From Adiantum capillus-veneris (Eukaryota; Streptophyta; Polypodiopsida; Polypodiales; Pteridaceae), in contig CM043962.1 of NCBI GenBank assembly GCA_014529385.2, forward strand, positions 52,657,905 through 52,721,904: a stretch of 64,000 nt of DNA. Reading direction: 5' to 3'. How positions within the stretch are numbered: position 1 is the stretch's first letter; the number at the start of each line of letters is the position of its first letter. This document shows positions 10,776 through 27,094 of the stretch, piece after piece. A model generated the notes under the pieces. That model ran no database searches. It worked only from the letters and a program-made list of their open reading frames with translations, and had not been told where the DNA came from. The position numbers and the translations under genes were made by a program.

Positions 10776-11260
10776 AAAAAAAAACCAGAAAAAAAGTCCA
10801 CAAGAATAAAAAATAAAAAAGTAAAAAAAGCAAACACGAGAGGACATTCGTTATATTCACCGATTGACTTAAGAAGGAAAGACGAGGTGGCATGTTATAA
10901 GTTGTAAATTTATCCTTTTGAAAGCCCTCCCCAAGGCAAGGCTAGAGGAAGGGAAGGTCACGAGTCACGACTCACAAGGTGAGAGAAATATGTGTGCATG
11001 TGCGTACCAGCAAGAGTACGTTGGACAATGATAACTGTTAAGAAAGGGACGTCTCACGAGCCCCTAAACTAAAGTGGAAATGTGTGATTTTTAACTCGAC
11101 CCTAAGTGGAGATGTCACATGCATGCCAATTTTTGGAGTAAAGATCAAAGGTAAGAACGTAGGTTGCCTGTAGCCTTATGATAGGCTACATACAATCAGA
11201 ATGTTTTACCAATTGTATGGGTTACAAATTACAATCGTACTCATAGGTAAGAGCAAGACG
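10432..11260. other. No gene seen; homopolymer and CA/GA tracts
   Basis: Apart from a C27-A19 homopolymer pair and a short CA-GA stretch at 10,618-10,640, I see no coding or structural signal here. Confidence 0.5.
10739..10784. repeat. C27 followed by A19 homopolymer
   Basis: A run of 27 C at 10,739-10,765 passes directly into 19 A at 10,766-10,784. Lengths of such runs are often uncertain in assemblies. Confidence 0.9.
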
Positions 11261-11261
11261 A

Positions 11262-11330
11262 TACATGAGGGTTGGTTGAGTACTCAACCTCCGTGGCCCG
11301 GATCATAGGTTCGAGTACGGTCAAGCGATA
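11262..11330 (+). mobile_element. tRNA-like SINE remnant
   Basis: An A-box-like TGGTTGAGTACTC at 11,273 and a B-box-like AGGTTCGAGTACGG at 11,307 lie about 34 bp apart, the usual arrangement of an internal Pol III promoter. The flanks do not fold into a proper tRNA cloverleaf by eye, so a degenerate tRNA-derived SINE is more likely than a tRNA gene. Confidence 0.35.
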
Positions 11331-11514
11331 TGTGCGTTCACAAAAACATTTGTATCATTTTGCACGGGATATGTATGATTAGTTACAAACAGAGATTATA
11401 ATTGAGAGTTGTATGTAACGATTTTAAACAAGCTTCCTGTGATAGTATGCACCATCTTTATTCCTCCTTCTAATTGTAATGGCTATATTCTCACAACGGT
11501 CGCCTTGGGCACGG

Positions 11515-11528
11515 GTGTGCGTGCGTGC

Positions 11529-11603
<75 letters not shown>
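11515..11603. repeat. Compound (GTGC)(GT)n(GA)n microsatellite
   Basis: GTGC units pass into about 20 GT units and then about 18 GA units without interruption. The long ORFs across it on both strands are low-complexity artefacts. Confidence 0.95.
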
Positions 11604-11606
<3 letters not shown>

Positions 11607-11654
11607 TAGAAAACTTTAATGAAAAAAGGAAGATAGAAAACAGACTTGCTTTTA

Positions 11655-11876
11655 GGGTAAAGGGGCCGATAATGAGGTGGGTGCCTCTTGAAGGACCCGC
11701 CAACCCTTTAAATATCAACAACGAAAGCCAATTATAGGACTACCAAGAGCGCGCGCTTTCTCGTCTAGCTCAGTTGAGGGTCAATCGTTGTTGTCCAATG
11801 CGAGTTCAAAACTAGAGGAGTACACAAAAAAGCCCCCGCCAACGCCTTAGAGGTCTTTAATATGGCCCCTTTACCC
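11655..11876. mobile_element. MITE, 222 bp, TA target duplication, 13-bp terminal inverted repeats
   Basis: The element begins GGGTAAAGGGGCC and ends with its exact reverse complement, flanked on both sides by TA (11,653-11,654 and 11,877-11,878). A TA duplication fits Tc1/mariner-type elements such as Stowaway, though the terminal sequence is not the classical Stowaway one. The interior contains A-box-like TAGCTCAGTTGA (11,766) and B-box-like GAGTTCAAAAC (11,802), so a tRNA-like segment is carried inside. No coding capacity. Confidence 0.75.
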
Positions 11877-12319
11877 TAACACATATTGGATAGACATAGC
11901 TGCAGTAGGCCACCAAGAGACGGCGCTTTGTTTGTTAGACCATTCCAAGGTGGATTAAGAGAAATTTTGGAATGGATTAAGAGAAATCAAGTATTCCTTT
12001 TCTTTATTGAAAAAAGTTATCATAAAGGTGAAAGGTTAATTTGCTTAGCCTAGGTCCAACGGGTGCGAAAGCAAGCCTTAGGTGATGTCTACCCTTGCTC
12101 CTCTCTTGCCACCCTTGTTAATAAAACCTAAGCAGGAGAGAAGTGGAAAAGTATAGGGAAGGCGAATTAGTTGTTTGGTTGGGGTGTATTGGTTCCAAAA
12201 CTGCAGCCAATTATGGTTGGACATAGTCTAAATTGGTGCTGCTCCAAGGGGAGGGCGGGCGCCGGGGGGGGGTTGGTTGTTGTCGGATGGAGCAATGGTC
12301 AAGATGCATTTCCGATAGT

Positions 12320-14990
12320 CAGAGACCCGGTCTCAAGAAGTGAATGAAACCAGAGCGACTTTGCTTGAGAGTGTTGAGAAGAAGGTTCCCCAATTGGAAG
12401 CCAAACACCTGGAAGTGGCATTCTCCGAAGACGAATGTTCACTAGCATTGCAAGCTCTTGGCAAGGAAAAGTCCCCCGGTTGGGATGGGCTGACGGCCGA
12501 ATTCTTCAGAGAATTTTGAGATGATGTCAAGGTCCGAGTCACTCAATTGGCTAACCAAGCCATTACTAAAGGGTCTTTGGATACAAGTGTGAAGAACGGG
12601 CTTATCAAACGCATCCCCAATATAGGTATGCTACTCTCAGCTAAAGCATTAGAGCCCTATTACTATGATGTGAGTAGCTTATAAAATTATTGCCAATGTG
12701 GTCGCCCTCAGACTAGCCCCCCTATTGAACAGGATCATCTCTCCCCATCAACATGGAATCATTAAAGGAAGATCCATTTATGACAACGTCTTGGCAACAA
12801 TGGTGGGCATCGAACCCACAGCCTCTAACAAGCAAGAGTGCATTCTGCTACAGCTTGACCTTGACAAGGCTTATGACCTAATAACATGGTCATAAATAGA
12901 AGATGCCATGGAAGCTTTGGACTTTGGGCCTCTCCTATCTTGCCTCATTCGCATGATAGGAGTTAATAGCCAGTAAGAGCTCCTATTTAATGACAGAATT
13001 GTTGGCTCCTTTGAGGTCAAAAGGTCTGTTAAGCACGGATGCCCCCGAGCCCCTTGCTTTTCGCCATCGGATCGCATCCTCTCATCACAATGTTGGAAGC
13101 CAGTGCCGCGCAAGGGTAGATACAAGGCTTGACTTTACTAAAGCAATGACCAGCTCCTGGCAAAACTATTCGCATATGACTCGCTCCTCTTCTTGAAGGA
13201 ATGCCCCTAGGGTTTTAGGAAAGCTCTGGAGATTGTGCAAATGTTTGTCGTGGCCTTAGGTTCCAAGTGTAATATAGAGAAGTTGAGGTTGGTCTCCCTG
13301 TCGAAAAAATGACTCCTTTGACCCTTCTGACTGGACATGGGAGATTGTCTCAAAAGGAAATATCTTCAGGCACTTGGGAACCCCCTGGGGGTGGATATAA
13401 CTCACAAACAAAGATTTCATTGGGTTCTTGAAAAAGTCAAAACAAAATTGAGAAGGTGGAATATGCTGTTCTCCCATTCCCGAGTCCGATTCAAGTGCTA
13501 AATTCATTTATGCTTCCTTATATTGCCTTCACCAGCCCACTTCTCAAGATGGCTAAGTGTCACTGGAAAGAGTCCTTAATACCAATAAAAAGACTTTTAT
13601 GAAAAAAAAAGAGGAAAAACTCCAGACCATGGCAGTGGGCCAAATGGGAGTCAGACGCTCGAACAATGGACCAAGGAGGTCTCAGAATTCTTAACCCAGT
13701 TTCCCATGTTGAGGCCCTATGTGCTAAATTTATGGTCTCATTGGCTAAACACAACCAAGCTTAGGCTATCATGACCAAGGATATGTTAGATGTAGCTAAA
13801 CTTGGTTCAAAAGGTGGTAAGTGGAAAGGGGTAGAGTTTCACGACAAACTTTTGGCCCCGACGTGGTCTAGCCTAAGTCTGAGCAGCATCTTAGGGGTAC
13901 GGGTGAGGAAGTGCAAAAGAGCAGTTGGGCTATTGGAGTGGGGGGAAGAAGCCAGGTACTTCAAGAACTCCATCTTGCATTGGTCCCCCTGGCTCTCTAA
14001 AGTTTTAGGACCACCAAAGCCCCTATTGGATAGAAACTACTAGGAAAGTAAATAATAAGAGTTTGAATCGGCTTGTTCACTTATGGGATGGTAATGAAAA
14101 GAGCTAGAAAACCATTGACTTTTTGGCAACCGAGTATGAACTAAATGGCTATGAGATATTGTTAGTCAACAGAGTGATAAAAGAGCTTGACAATGTTGTA
14201 ATGCCAATCAGTGAATTCGGGATTGAGTGGAACGCCTGGAGATGGCCCGGAAGTAGTCTTTTTTGGAAACCCCATTCTAAAGGTATATATCATGCATTGA
14301 TGCACTATAATAATTGGTCTAGCGACCTCAACAAAATATGGAAGAGATAATGGCAACAAAATATGGAAGAGATAATGGCCGGAAGAACGGTGGGAGGAAG
14401 TCATGGAGAACATCTGGAAGCCAAAGTGGCATCATTTTATGAAGATATTTTTGTTGAAGGTGATGTGGGGTGCTCTATCGACAGAAATAAAGATCTAGGA
14501 AAGAGGAATTGGGTTCGATCGATGCTTGGGGTGTAGGACAGCTAGTGAAGATTTGGACCACCTATTCATGGAATGCCCATGCAATCACAGGCCTGTCAAG
14601 GAAAATCTCCAAGTGGGTCCAAAGGACCTGGAAGATCTGATTCTTCAAGACTGATCTGTTCCTTGGTGGCAAGAAGATGGGAAGTCCTGCTCTTCTTATT
14701 TATAATCAAACTGTTAGGTACTTCTTCTTTCACCATATATGGTAGGCAAGGAACCACTGTGTGTCTGAAGGATATCTTGATGTGACAAGCTTCTCAGAGA
14801 TCATACAAGAAAGTAGAGTGATGATGTTTACGCTTGGAAGAAAGCAAGACTCGGGAGACTGGTTTAAGGCTACCCATGCCATGTTGTCAACGTGCGATAA
14901 GCAAAAGCCTAGAACTATAGTTCACCTACATTGTAAATCAGATTATGATTTGCCTCGGCGAGAAGCGGTAGACATCCAATTTTTAACCTT
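12320..14990 (+). mobile_element. L1-type LINE copy, 5'-truncated, RT to zinc-binding end
   Basis: Reverse-transcriptase landmarks of plant L1 ORF2 appear in order on the + strand: LGKEKSPGWDGLTAEFF (about 12,460), QHGIIKGRSIYDNVLATM (12,750), LQLDLDKAYD (12,850), and FAYDSLLFLKE (13,170), where the usual FADD reads FAYD, so a catalytic Asp is lost. Then WQWAKWESDARTMDQGG (13,640), SILHWSPWLSKVLG (13,970), LLVNRVIKELDNVVMP (14,160) and a zinc-binding CLGCRTASEDLDHLFMECP (14,525). The endonuclease domain is absent. Several stops and frame changes show it is dead. It matches the inverted copy at 8.8-10.15 kb in domain order and sequence. Confidence 0.85.
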
Positions 14991-15354
14991 TAGCACCTCA
15001 AGGCTCGGCCTGAGCTTGAGGTTGTTTTGTAAATTTTATGATGTGCTTAATACAATTCACTCACAAATTGTGAGTTTTGCGAAAAGGAGAAGGAGAAGCA
15101 TTTTCGATAGTCCTTTTATAAGGAACCACACCACAAAGGAAAACGAAGTGAAAGGGAGATGGTTGTCTTCTGCCTCCGATGAATGCACACTGGCATTCTA
15201 TACATTGGTTTCATACATGTACCCCCCTTTCTTTCTCTTTCCATCTCGTAGCACGTAAGCTACACCATTTGAAAGAATACACAAAAACTCATTTTATTTT
15301 TAGCATTAGCCTAGGATGATGCCACTAAACTCTAAGAAAGAACTTGAATGCGTA

Positions 15355-15754
15355 GGGTAAAGGGGCCAACTTAAGGCCATCTAAGCGAGGTTGCGAATTG
15401 CGACCAATGCGATGCATTGTTTTCAGCTTGGGAGGACGCATTCGAGAGCTCATCACAAGAACTATCAGGGATAAAAGCTGTGCTGCGATCGATGAGACGC
15501 AGAGAATGCACGATGTGAAACAAAATTTCATGTGTGTCAAAAATGACCATGAATAAGAAGCCAACAAAGGGTAGAATATGAGCGGGTATGCCAGCCAAGC
15601 TCGAGCTCATGATTCGATGTTGAGGATAATATGCTGCACTGCGCCAACCAGCCCAACACTAGCTTCGGCGTGTCACCTATCTAGAGAAAAATGTTATAAT
15701 AGGAGCAAACGGGGTCCATGACAGGAACCCGATTTTTTACTAGCCCCTTTATCC
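15355..15754. mobile_element. MITE, 400 bp, same terminal repeats as the 11.66-kb element
   Basis: Begins GGGTAAAGGGGCC and ends AGCCCCTTTATCC, an inverted repeat with two mismatches, with TA on both sides (15,353-15,354 and 15,755-15,756). The interior is unlike the 222-bp member and non-coding, so the two share ends but not core, as non-autonomous members mobilised by one transposase often do. Confidence 0.7.
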
Positions 15755-15756
15755 TA

Positions 15757-16210
15757 AAGCATAACTCTACCATCACACCTTTTTCAATTTAAACAATGTC
15801 ATTTGTGCGATGAACCGAGCAATAGAATACGTATGAATCAAGATGTGTATAGTATGTATGATATGATAAAAAAGGGTTAGGTAGCATATAGATGCAACCA
15901 TGATGACCGTAAATACGTGTCAAGAAAACCTATGAAAGACATAACAGGATGCTAAATTGCGCAAAAAAAAAACTAAATGCCTTTTATTAGTTATTTTTGC
16001 GATACGTTAAACGTGAAACATCCCACTTCTTAGGGTTCAACAAAAGTATGCCTCAAATGGCAATCATTGTGTTGAAAGGTTCAAATTTTTTTCTTGAGAG
16101 TAAAGAAAAAGGAAAAAATCCCACCTAGATAGTAGTAAAACAAATATCAAAATATTTAGTATGGTTACAAAACTTATTTTTTTTCAACATTGGTGCAAAG
16201 TTGTGTGTTT
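15757..16210. other. No feature seen
   Basis: AT-rich sequence without convincing coding frames, repeats or RNA signals. Confidence 0.5.
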
Positions 16211-16214
16211 TCAA

Positions 16215-16366
16215 CTATTTCTCAACTTATAAAAGGGACCCGCAAAAGAGTAAAGAGGCAACATTTCTTAACTTATAAAAGGGACCCACAAAAGAGTAAA
16301 GAGCCAACATATTTCTTAACTTATAAAGGGACCCTCCTAAGAGTAAAGAGGCACCAAAAGTATTGC
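16215..16366. repeat. About 50-bp tandem repeat, three copies
   Basis: Three adjacent copies of a unit containing CTTATAAAAGGGACCC and AGAGTAAAGAGGCA, the third slightly shortened. Confidence 0.8.
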
Positions 16367-16373
16367 TGCATAG

Positions 16374-16668
16374 GAGACCATATTACACACAAAAGAAGGT
16401 ATGAGTGGCCTATGCTAAGGATCACAAGCCTTTTTTTTGGTTTGTTTGGGCCTATACTTACATAAGGCCTTGAGACCATATTACACACAAAAGAAGGTAT
16501 GAGTGGCCTATGCTAAGGATCACAAGCCTTTTTTTGGTTTGTTTGGGCCTATACTTACATAAGGCCTTGAGACCATATTACACACAAAAGAAGGTATGAG
16601 TGGCCTATGCTAAGGATCACAAGCCTTTTTTTGGGTTTGTTTGGGCCTATACTTACATAAGGCCTTAC
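16374..16668. repeat. 98-bp tandem repeat, three nearly identical copies
   Basis: Copies start with GAGACCATATTACACAC at 16,374, 16,472 and 16,569. They differ mainly in the length of a T run, so the expansion is recent. Confidence 0.9.
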
Positions 16669-16669
16669 T

Positions 16670-17662
16670 ACTGTTAAAGGATGGAGTTCCTGGGGGGCAA
16701 GCCTTCCAAAATCGGTTTTCAAGAGGGCATCAAAAGCAAAATACAAGGGGAGTCTCAAGTTTTCCAACTTGTACATCTCTCTCATGTGCATCAACCAACT
16801 CACTTGAGAGACATTTTGTGCTGGCTAAAACCTAGCCAAAGGAGCTGTCTAGGTTTTGATTTTGGTCTGGGTTTCATCTCGTTCACATCGAACGTTATCA
16901 TTTCAGTGTTTGCTCGCGCGAAGTCGACCTTCGGGATTGGCAAATGAAAGCCCTAGTGGCATTTAGTGTTGAGCAATGAGTGCGATGGGGATCCAACCAT
17001 CCAACCCACTCACAAAGTTGCTGAGTAGGCTTTCAACTCATTGGGAAACTGATTTGGGCCCCATGATTTGGCGCTCCAAAGCACCTCAAAAGCAAGCAAG
17101 CTTTTCCTTGGCAACTAGACAGTTAAGACCTGTGGTGCATTTGGTGGGCATTTAGAATTAAGCTTTTTCTGGCTATGGAGGCTACGTGGGGCCTTTCATC
17201 TGCTTATTACCGGTTACCTGTTGCTTTGCCCCTCTTGCTGCCATTTCTGTCATGCATGTGGAGCTAGCTGCCCGCTGCCGTCTCTTTCCGACAAAAGCCT
17301 CTTCGCATTTAATTTATTCTCTCTACCCATACCCAAGCAAATCCTTCGTTGGTAGTCCTCTCAGTGCCTCATGACCAGCTCGCATGGAAAGCTCGCCTGC
17401 ACCGTCAGGTTCGCGTGGCAGTCCGGACCATGATTACTTCCGAAGCGCAGCATAATCGCCCTCGAAGCGAAGGTTTCTACAGAAATGCGTTAGGCCATCG
17501 AGAATCTGCCTTATGCGTACGCAGCAGCTTAACCAGCATCGGAAAGCTTCCCCCATCTTTTACCAGCACGAAGTCTCTCTGCGTTCTGCGAGCTGAGAGG
17601 AAAGTAATGTAGCCCTCGGCAACATTTAATGCTTAGAGTGAAGCTGCAGTTTAGCTAATTCG
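16670..17662. other. 5' flank of the NEK gene; promoter not resolved
   Basis: About 1 kb upstream of the NEK start codon. Small open frames occur but none resembles a conserved protein. I could not identify a TATA box or transcription start with confidence; the 5' UTR presumably lies in the last few hundred bases. Confidence 0.3.
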
Positions 17663-22591
<4,929 letters not shown>

Positions 22592-24150
22592 CCTTGGAGG
22601 ATGTTGAAATCTTCAGGGCAGGAAAGGGAAATTAAAACATATGGATACTTTGCCGTTCTTCTAGATTCTTCACATCAAAGAAGGCTCCTTGTATATTTTT
22701 GTCTTCTCTGAAGATAACAATTGACACAGCACTGATGGCTTGCATGAAGTGTTTGAAGTCTAAATGTGGGAGATCCTGTGTACGACCTTTTCTAGTCGCT
22801 TATATTGCCATTCCAAAGTTCAACATCATGCGCATTCGCAGGAGCTATTTCCTTGCTGTATTCGAAAGATGTGATGAAAGTGGACGCCTTGCTGTGGCAA
22901 AGATGCTGTCTTCCATATCTTTAGTAGACAGCAGTATTGGCAGAAGTTCTTATGAGTCAAACTATTGTTGGCTTGCTAATCGTCAAGGATACTACCGATC
23001 AAATAGTCGCTACAAGCTGCTCTTTCTCCTCTTCTAATTAGCTTGAAGGCAAAAATTATGAAAATATACAAGTGCTCTTTCACATCTTCTAGTTAGCTTG
23101 AACTCAAACTAAGCTGTATTTTCTGGCGTGGATGAGCTCTGTGCGACAATTTTAGTAATAGTGACAAGATTGGCTGGCCAAAACCAGTTTTGCTCAGTAC
23201 AGACAGATATAATGTTTTGGAGCATTTGTCAAAAGAGGGGAAAATGTTGAAAGTGTGGACAGATGAAATCGATGTATTAACTGTTGGACAACTTTTACCA
23301 TGTTAAAGTTCATATGTTGGCCTCACGCACCACAGCCGCATTATTTGCGGCGAAAACAGAGAATTATAGAGTATACTAACTTTGCAGAAGTCCATGTTTG
23401 GTTGCTATCATTTGGCATGAATCAAAGGAAGACACCCAAGTTTAGTGCATTCTTTGACATATGTAAATACAGACCTCTGTGGTTGATTTTCTGTGGCTAC
23501 TCTATTGTTTAGCACTCGCTAGGTGTGATCTAGTACAGCTTTAATTAAGTGTGCCCAATAAGGAATTTCACAGGCTCCATAAAGGCAAGAGGTATTTCCA
23601 AGTTAACATGCAAGACTCTAGGAAAGTTCCTTAAAGATTTGAGTTGTGTGCGTGTCAGGGTGTACAATCAGGATTCCATACAGAAGCCCTAGGCTTTTTG
23701 GGGTAGGGAAAGGTCTTTTACTGACCTCTTCCTGCAAAAACTGCGACCCCATGGCAACCGCAGGGGAGCCGGGAGCCATGTCGGGTTCGGTTTTTATGGA
23801 GGGAAAGGTCAGTATAAGACCTTTCTTGGCTATCAAGGTCCAGGGGAGTGGTATAAGACCTTTCTTGGCTGTCAAGGTCCGGGGGAGGGGGCCAAGCATT
23901 GGTCTCTGACCACAAAGGAAGTGCAGTTTTGCAGCACCAGTACAGGGCCATACGCAATAATATTATGCACGTTGAGGTGCCGTGGGCAGAAATTACGGGG
24001 GTATAGTAGCTACTTGATGATCGACCGAGATCTCTTGCCCCACGACCTTGGACCTTGACGGATTATGGATAGAATTGTACCTCAGAAGTCTCTGCTCTGT
24101 ACATTGGCTGGATCCAAATGGACATTGTTTGAGTGAGTACTTACCTGCAT
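22592..24150. other. 3' flank of the NEK gene with short tandem duplications
   Basis: No gene seen. A 54-bp tandem duplication containing CTTCTARTTAGCTTGAA lies at about 23,019-23,101, and a 38-bp duplication containing AAGACCTTTCTTGGCT at about 23,814-23,890. The proximal part should include the NEK 3' UTR; I could not fix a poly(A) site. Confidence 0.5.
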
Positions 24151-26190
24151 GTTAAAAGAAGCCAAACAGGAGAAGAGAGAAAGACCAAATTTTTGGAGGC
24201 CTTTTTTGGCTTTCTAAACAAGCCTCAAAGAAGAAGAGAGTTAGGCATACATTTGATAGTCTATTATTTCCTACCTTGAGTAGGCCTCCCCAATCTCGAA
24301 AAATAAAAATCCTTTCAAAACATCGCAGATGCATAAGTGAAGGGTGAGTTTGGGAAATGAAAAGCCCAATGGAAATGGGAAAGTCAAAAGATTTTTTCTT
24401 GTCCATATAAAGAGGTGGGCGAGTGTGGATTGACACATTTGTATTCATTACCTTTCTTCTAGCTTTCTTTTAGCATTTTGTTCTCTTTAGAGTTTATTTG
24501 CACTATATAGGGAGTGTGCATAAGGTCTTGATTGAACCTACCTTTTCTGAGGCATTGAAGTCGTCTTTTGTTCTTAGTTTGTTGAAAGGTCCCTTCATCT
24601 AATTAAATTCCTCGCGCTTATGGTATTTTTTTTTAATAAAAAAAGGTCCCTTCATTTCATAGGCTTACATTGCTCAACTTCCTTTTCATTTTATTATTTT
24701 AGAATACCAATGTGATCCTTCAACCTTGTTTAGTTTGGTTTTGCCTAGTTTAGTTTCCAAACAGGTCTCGTCATTTAAGGTCATCATTATATTTTTTGTT
24801 CTAAAATGCCAACATGAGCGTTCACCTTGTTCATTTGGTGAAGGGAATGTAATGTAAGTAGCCTTGTTGCCATTGTTAATGTTCTCATATACTGCTTGTA
24901 ATGCCTAGACTAGGTAAAATTAAACAGTCGGAGCTTGAAAAATGGAGCAATTTGCTATTTGAAGGTCCATGGGCCGCATAGATTGCTCTATATTTTAAGG
25001 TCCAAGTGTTGCCAGAGAACAATAATTTCAAAGCATATTATTTTGCATCATAGTAATAATTATTTAGACCAAAGCTTTGAAATCATGATTTTTGTAGAGC
25101 TAGAGGTTCAGGAATACACGAAGTATCTCGATCGACTCTGATTCATCGATTGTTCATTCAACAAAGCTTGGATGCCATGATACACTCATTAATTTGGTTC
25201 AAAAAGATCAAAATAAGGTGTGAATGATTTCAAGAACTTGACTTATTGATCAAGCAATGCTGATTTGGGCATAGATATGGAGATTATAGCAAGCTAGAGG
25301 AAAAGAGGCCTTGTGAAGCTCAAGAGTTGATCTTTCCCACACAATTGGTTTGCCAATTTCACACTAGTTGAGAACAACACGTTCCATCAATCTCCTACTA
25401 CTTGTGTCATCCAAATGAGTGTAAAGAACCTTGTCAAACAATTCTTAACTACAAAATTAAAGCGACAAGGTGGGTTTAAGAGTGGTAAACATTTTCTAAA
25501 ATTGACTCTATAAATCTAAACACTTCAGCCAAGGTTGATTTTTGCAGACATTCTAACCCTTCATTATTTTGCCCCTCGTTTTTGTATGGGTCAAACGTGA
25601 GCCACAATACAAGAAATTATGCAAGAATATGTGAAATCTTTGAGTCTGTTTGAGGCACTATAATTGTGTGTGCAAGGCATATGTATGTGTGGATTGTAAA
25701 CATCAAGGATAAGAGTATGATGTTTAGATACAGATAGACATCTATGATCCTAATCCTTTTTGTGCTACCTCGATTTTAATTCCCATCTTCACTTTCTACC
25801 TAACCAATGATGTAATGGTTCCATCCCCTTTGCAATGATAAAGCATCCTCCAAAACAAGCTACATACATCTTTTGAAAGTCTAAAGTGGGCATTTTTATA
25901 GGGCATGTTTACATGCATCAAAATGTAACCAAGCACTTGCTTTGTGCATAGGCTTTTTAACCCTATCATTGCCTTTGACAAGTCATGCCCCCTTATACTC
26001 CTCTTAATAAATCTTGGATCCTTATTTAATTACTTGTTTAAGATAGACGTCACTAAAGGAAATGTGTATACTCTATGGACTAAGGCATCATGTTTTTTCA
26101 AGTATTATTCTTAATCCATGGAATACATAGTGTTGGGCTAGGGTGGGTTGATGAGACTAGCAATCATCTTGGTAGCATTGATAATTACAA
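24151..26190. other. No feature seen
   Basis: AT-rich sequence with only short chance frames. Confidence 0.5.
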
Positions 26191-26196
26191 TAGTAC

Positions 26197-26198
<2 letters not shown>

Positions 26199-26247
<49 letters not shown>
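26199..26247. repeat. (AG)n microsatellite
   Basis: About 24 uninterrupted AG units. Confidence 0.95.
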
Positions 26248-26249
<2 letters not shown>

Positions 26250-26600
26250 CAAAACATGATAACTTGATTAATGATAAGCTGATGACATACAATGAAATAA
26301 TTGGGTTGAGGTTGAGGTTCAAAGTGTGTATAAGAGTTTGCTACTTATATAGTAGCTCGTATGGCTAGGTGCACCTCTCAAGGGTCACACGTATCTTTTC
26401 CCAAGGGTCAAGGGGCAATTCTCCAAATGCTCACTGGGTGTCATTTGGACTCTTGTGCGACTCATTTGCCACATGTGCTAAGCCATGTGCCCTCACATCC
26501 TTACCTGCTTACTGGATTGCTTATCGTATAAGAGATGGTTTTCACACCACCTGTCGGTGTTAGGCCAAAGGCCACAAACCCAACAAACCTCCCCTTGGAC
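26250..26600 (-). mobile_element. Possible Ty1/copia LTR edge with polypurine tract
   Basis: Read on the minus strand, AAGGGGAGG (26,588-26,596) is followed by TTTGTTGGGTTTGTGG, the usual look of a polypurine tract and an LTR starting TGTTGGG. The LTR would run toward lower coordinates. The other boundary was not found and the minus-strand ORF upstream (27,094-26,612) is not recognisably copia, so this is tentative. Confidence 0.35.
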
Positions 26601-26611
26601 TTTGGACTAAA

Positions 26612-27094
26612 TTAGTGACCAACTACAAAGAGCTCAACTATCACGAAGATTAGACCACGTAGGTTATAATGACTCTTTGGACTAGGCTTGTAGCCATTCT
26701 TGACAATGTTATTGGATGAAAGACTAATTGTAATGCTAGAAAATACTAATATGGTGCTATCGATATTGATGCTCCTCCCCTTGAGGTGAATCTTCTCCTT
26801 TGCTTTGAAAACATTCAATGTGCCTTTGAGAGGTCTTTGGAATTGGGAGTTACCCCAATACCAGTGTCTTGATTCCTTACAAGCACATATGCAATTATCT
26901 TGAAGCATGATAGATGTAGAGAGATACATTGTTTTTGGTAGTGCTTTGGATGCAAAAATTTTAAGCTTTGAAGTATACATTTTAGTGAGAATGTGATATA
27001 GAGAAATATTCCTTTTAAAGCCTTTCTTTGTGTGTTCAAAGAAGCCGTTTATGCTCAAGAGTTTTAATGAAGAAGACTTGGAGCCCAAAGTCAC
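26612..27094 (-). CDS. Unrecognised minus-strand ORF
   Basis: A 160-codon frame, basic and rich in Ser, Ile and Lys, without a domain I know. It could be chance in AT-rich sequence or a degraded element ORF next to the possible LTR edge. Confidence 0.15.
   Translation of the reverse strand: MTLGSKSSSLKLLSINGFFEHTKKGFKRNISLYHILTKMYTSKLKIFASKALPKTMYLSTSIMLQDNCICACKESRHWYWGNSQFQRPLKGTLNVFKAKEKIHLKGRSINIDSTILVFSSITISLSSNNIVKNGYKPSPKSHYNLRGLIFVIVELFVVGH

Noticed and set aside
11262-11330. A genuine tRNA gene
   Set aside because: A- and B-box signals are present but acceptor and anticodon stems do not pair convincingly.
11409-11737. Cys/Val- and Arg/Glu-rich ORFs on both strands
   Set aside because: Translations of the GT/GA microsatellite and the edge of the 222-bp MITE.
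16374-16668. CRISPR-like array
   Set aside because: Units are contiguous with no unique spacers, and the genome is clearly eukaryotic.
17186-17612. Two ORFs upstream of the NEK start
   Set aside because: Short, overlapping in different frames, no recognisable protein; probably promoter or 5' UTR sequence.
22699-23037. 112-codon ORF just after the NEK gene
   Set aside because: Most likely 3' UTR; it overlaps a tandem duplication and has no family resemblance.
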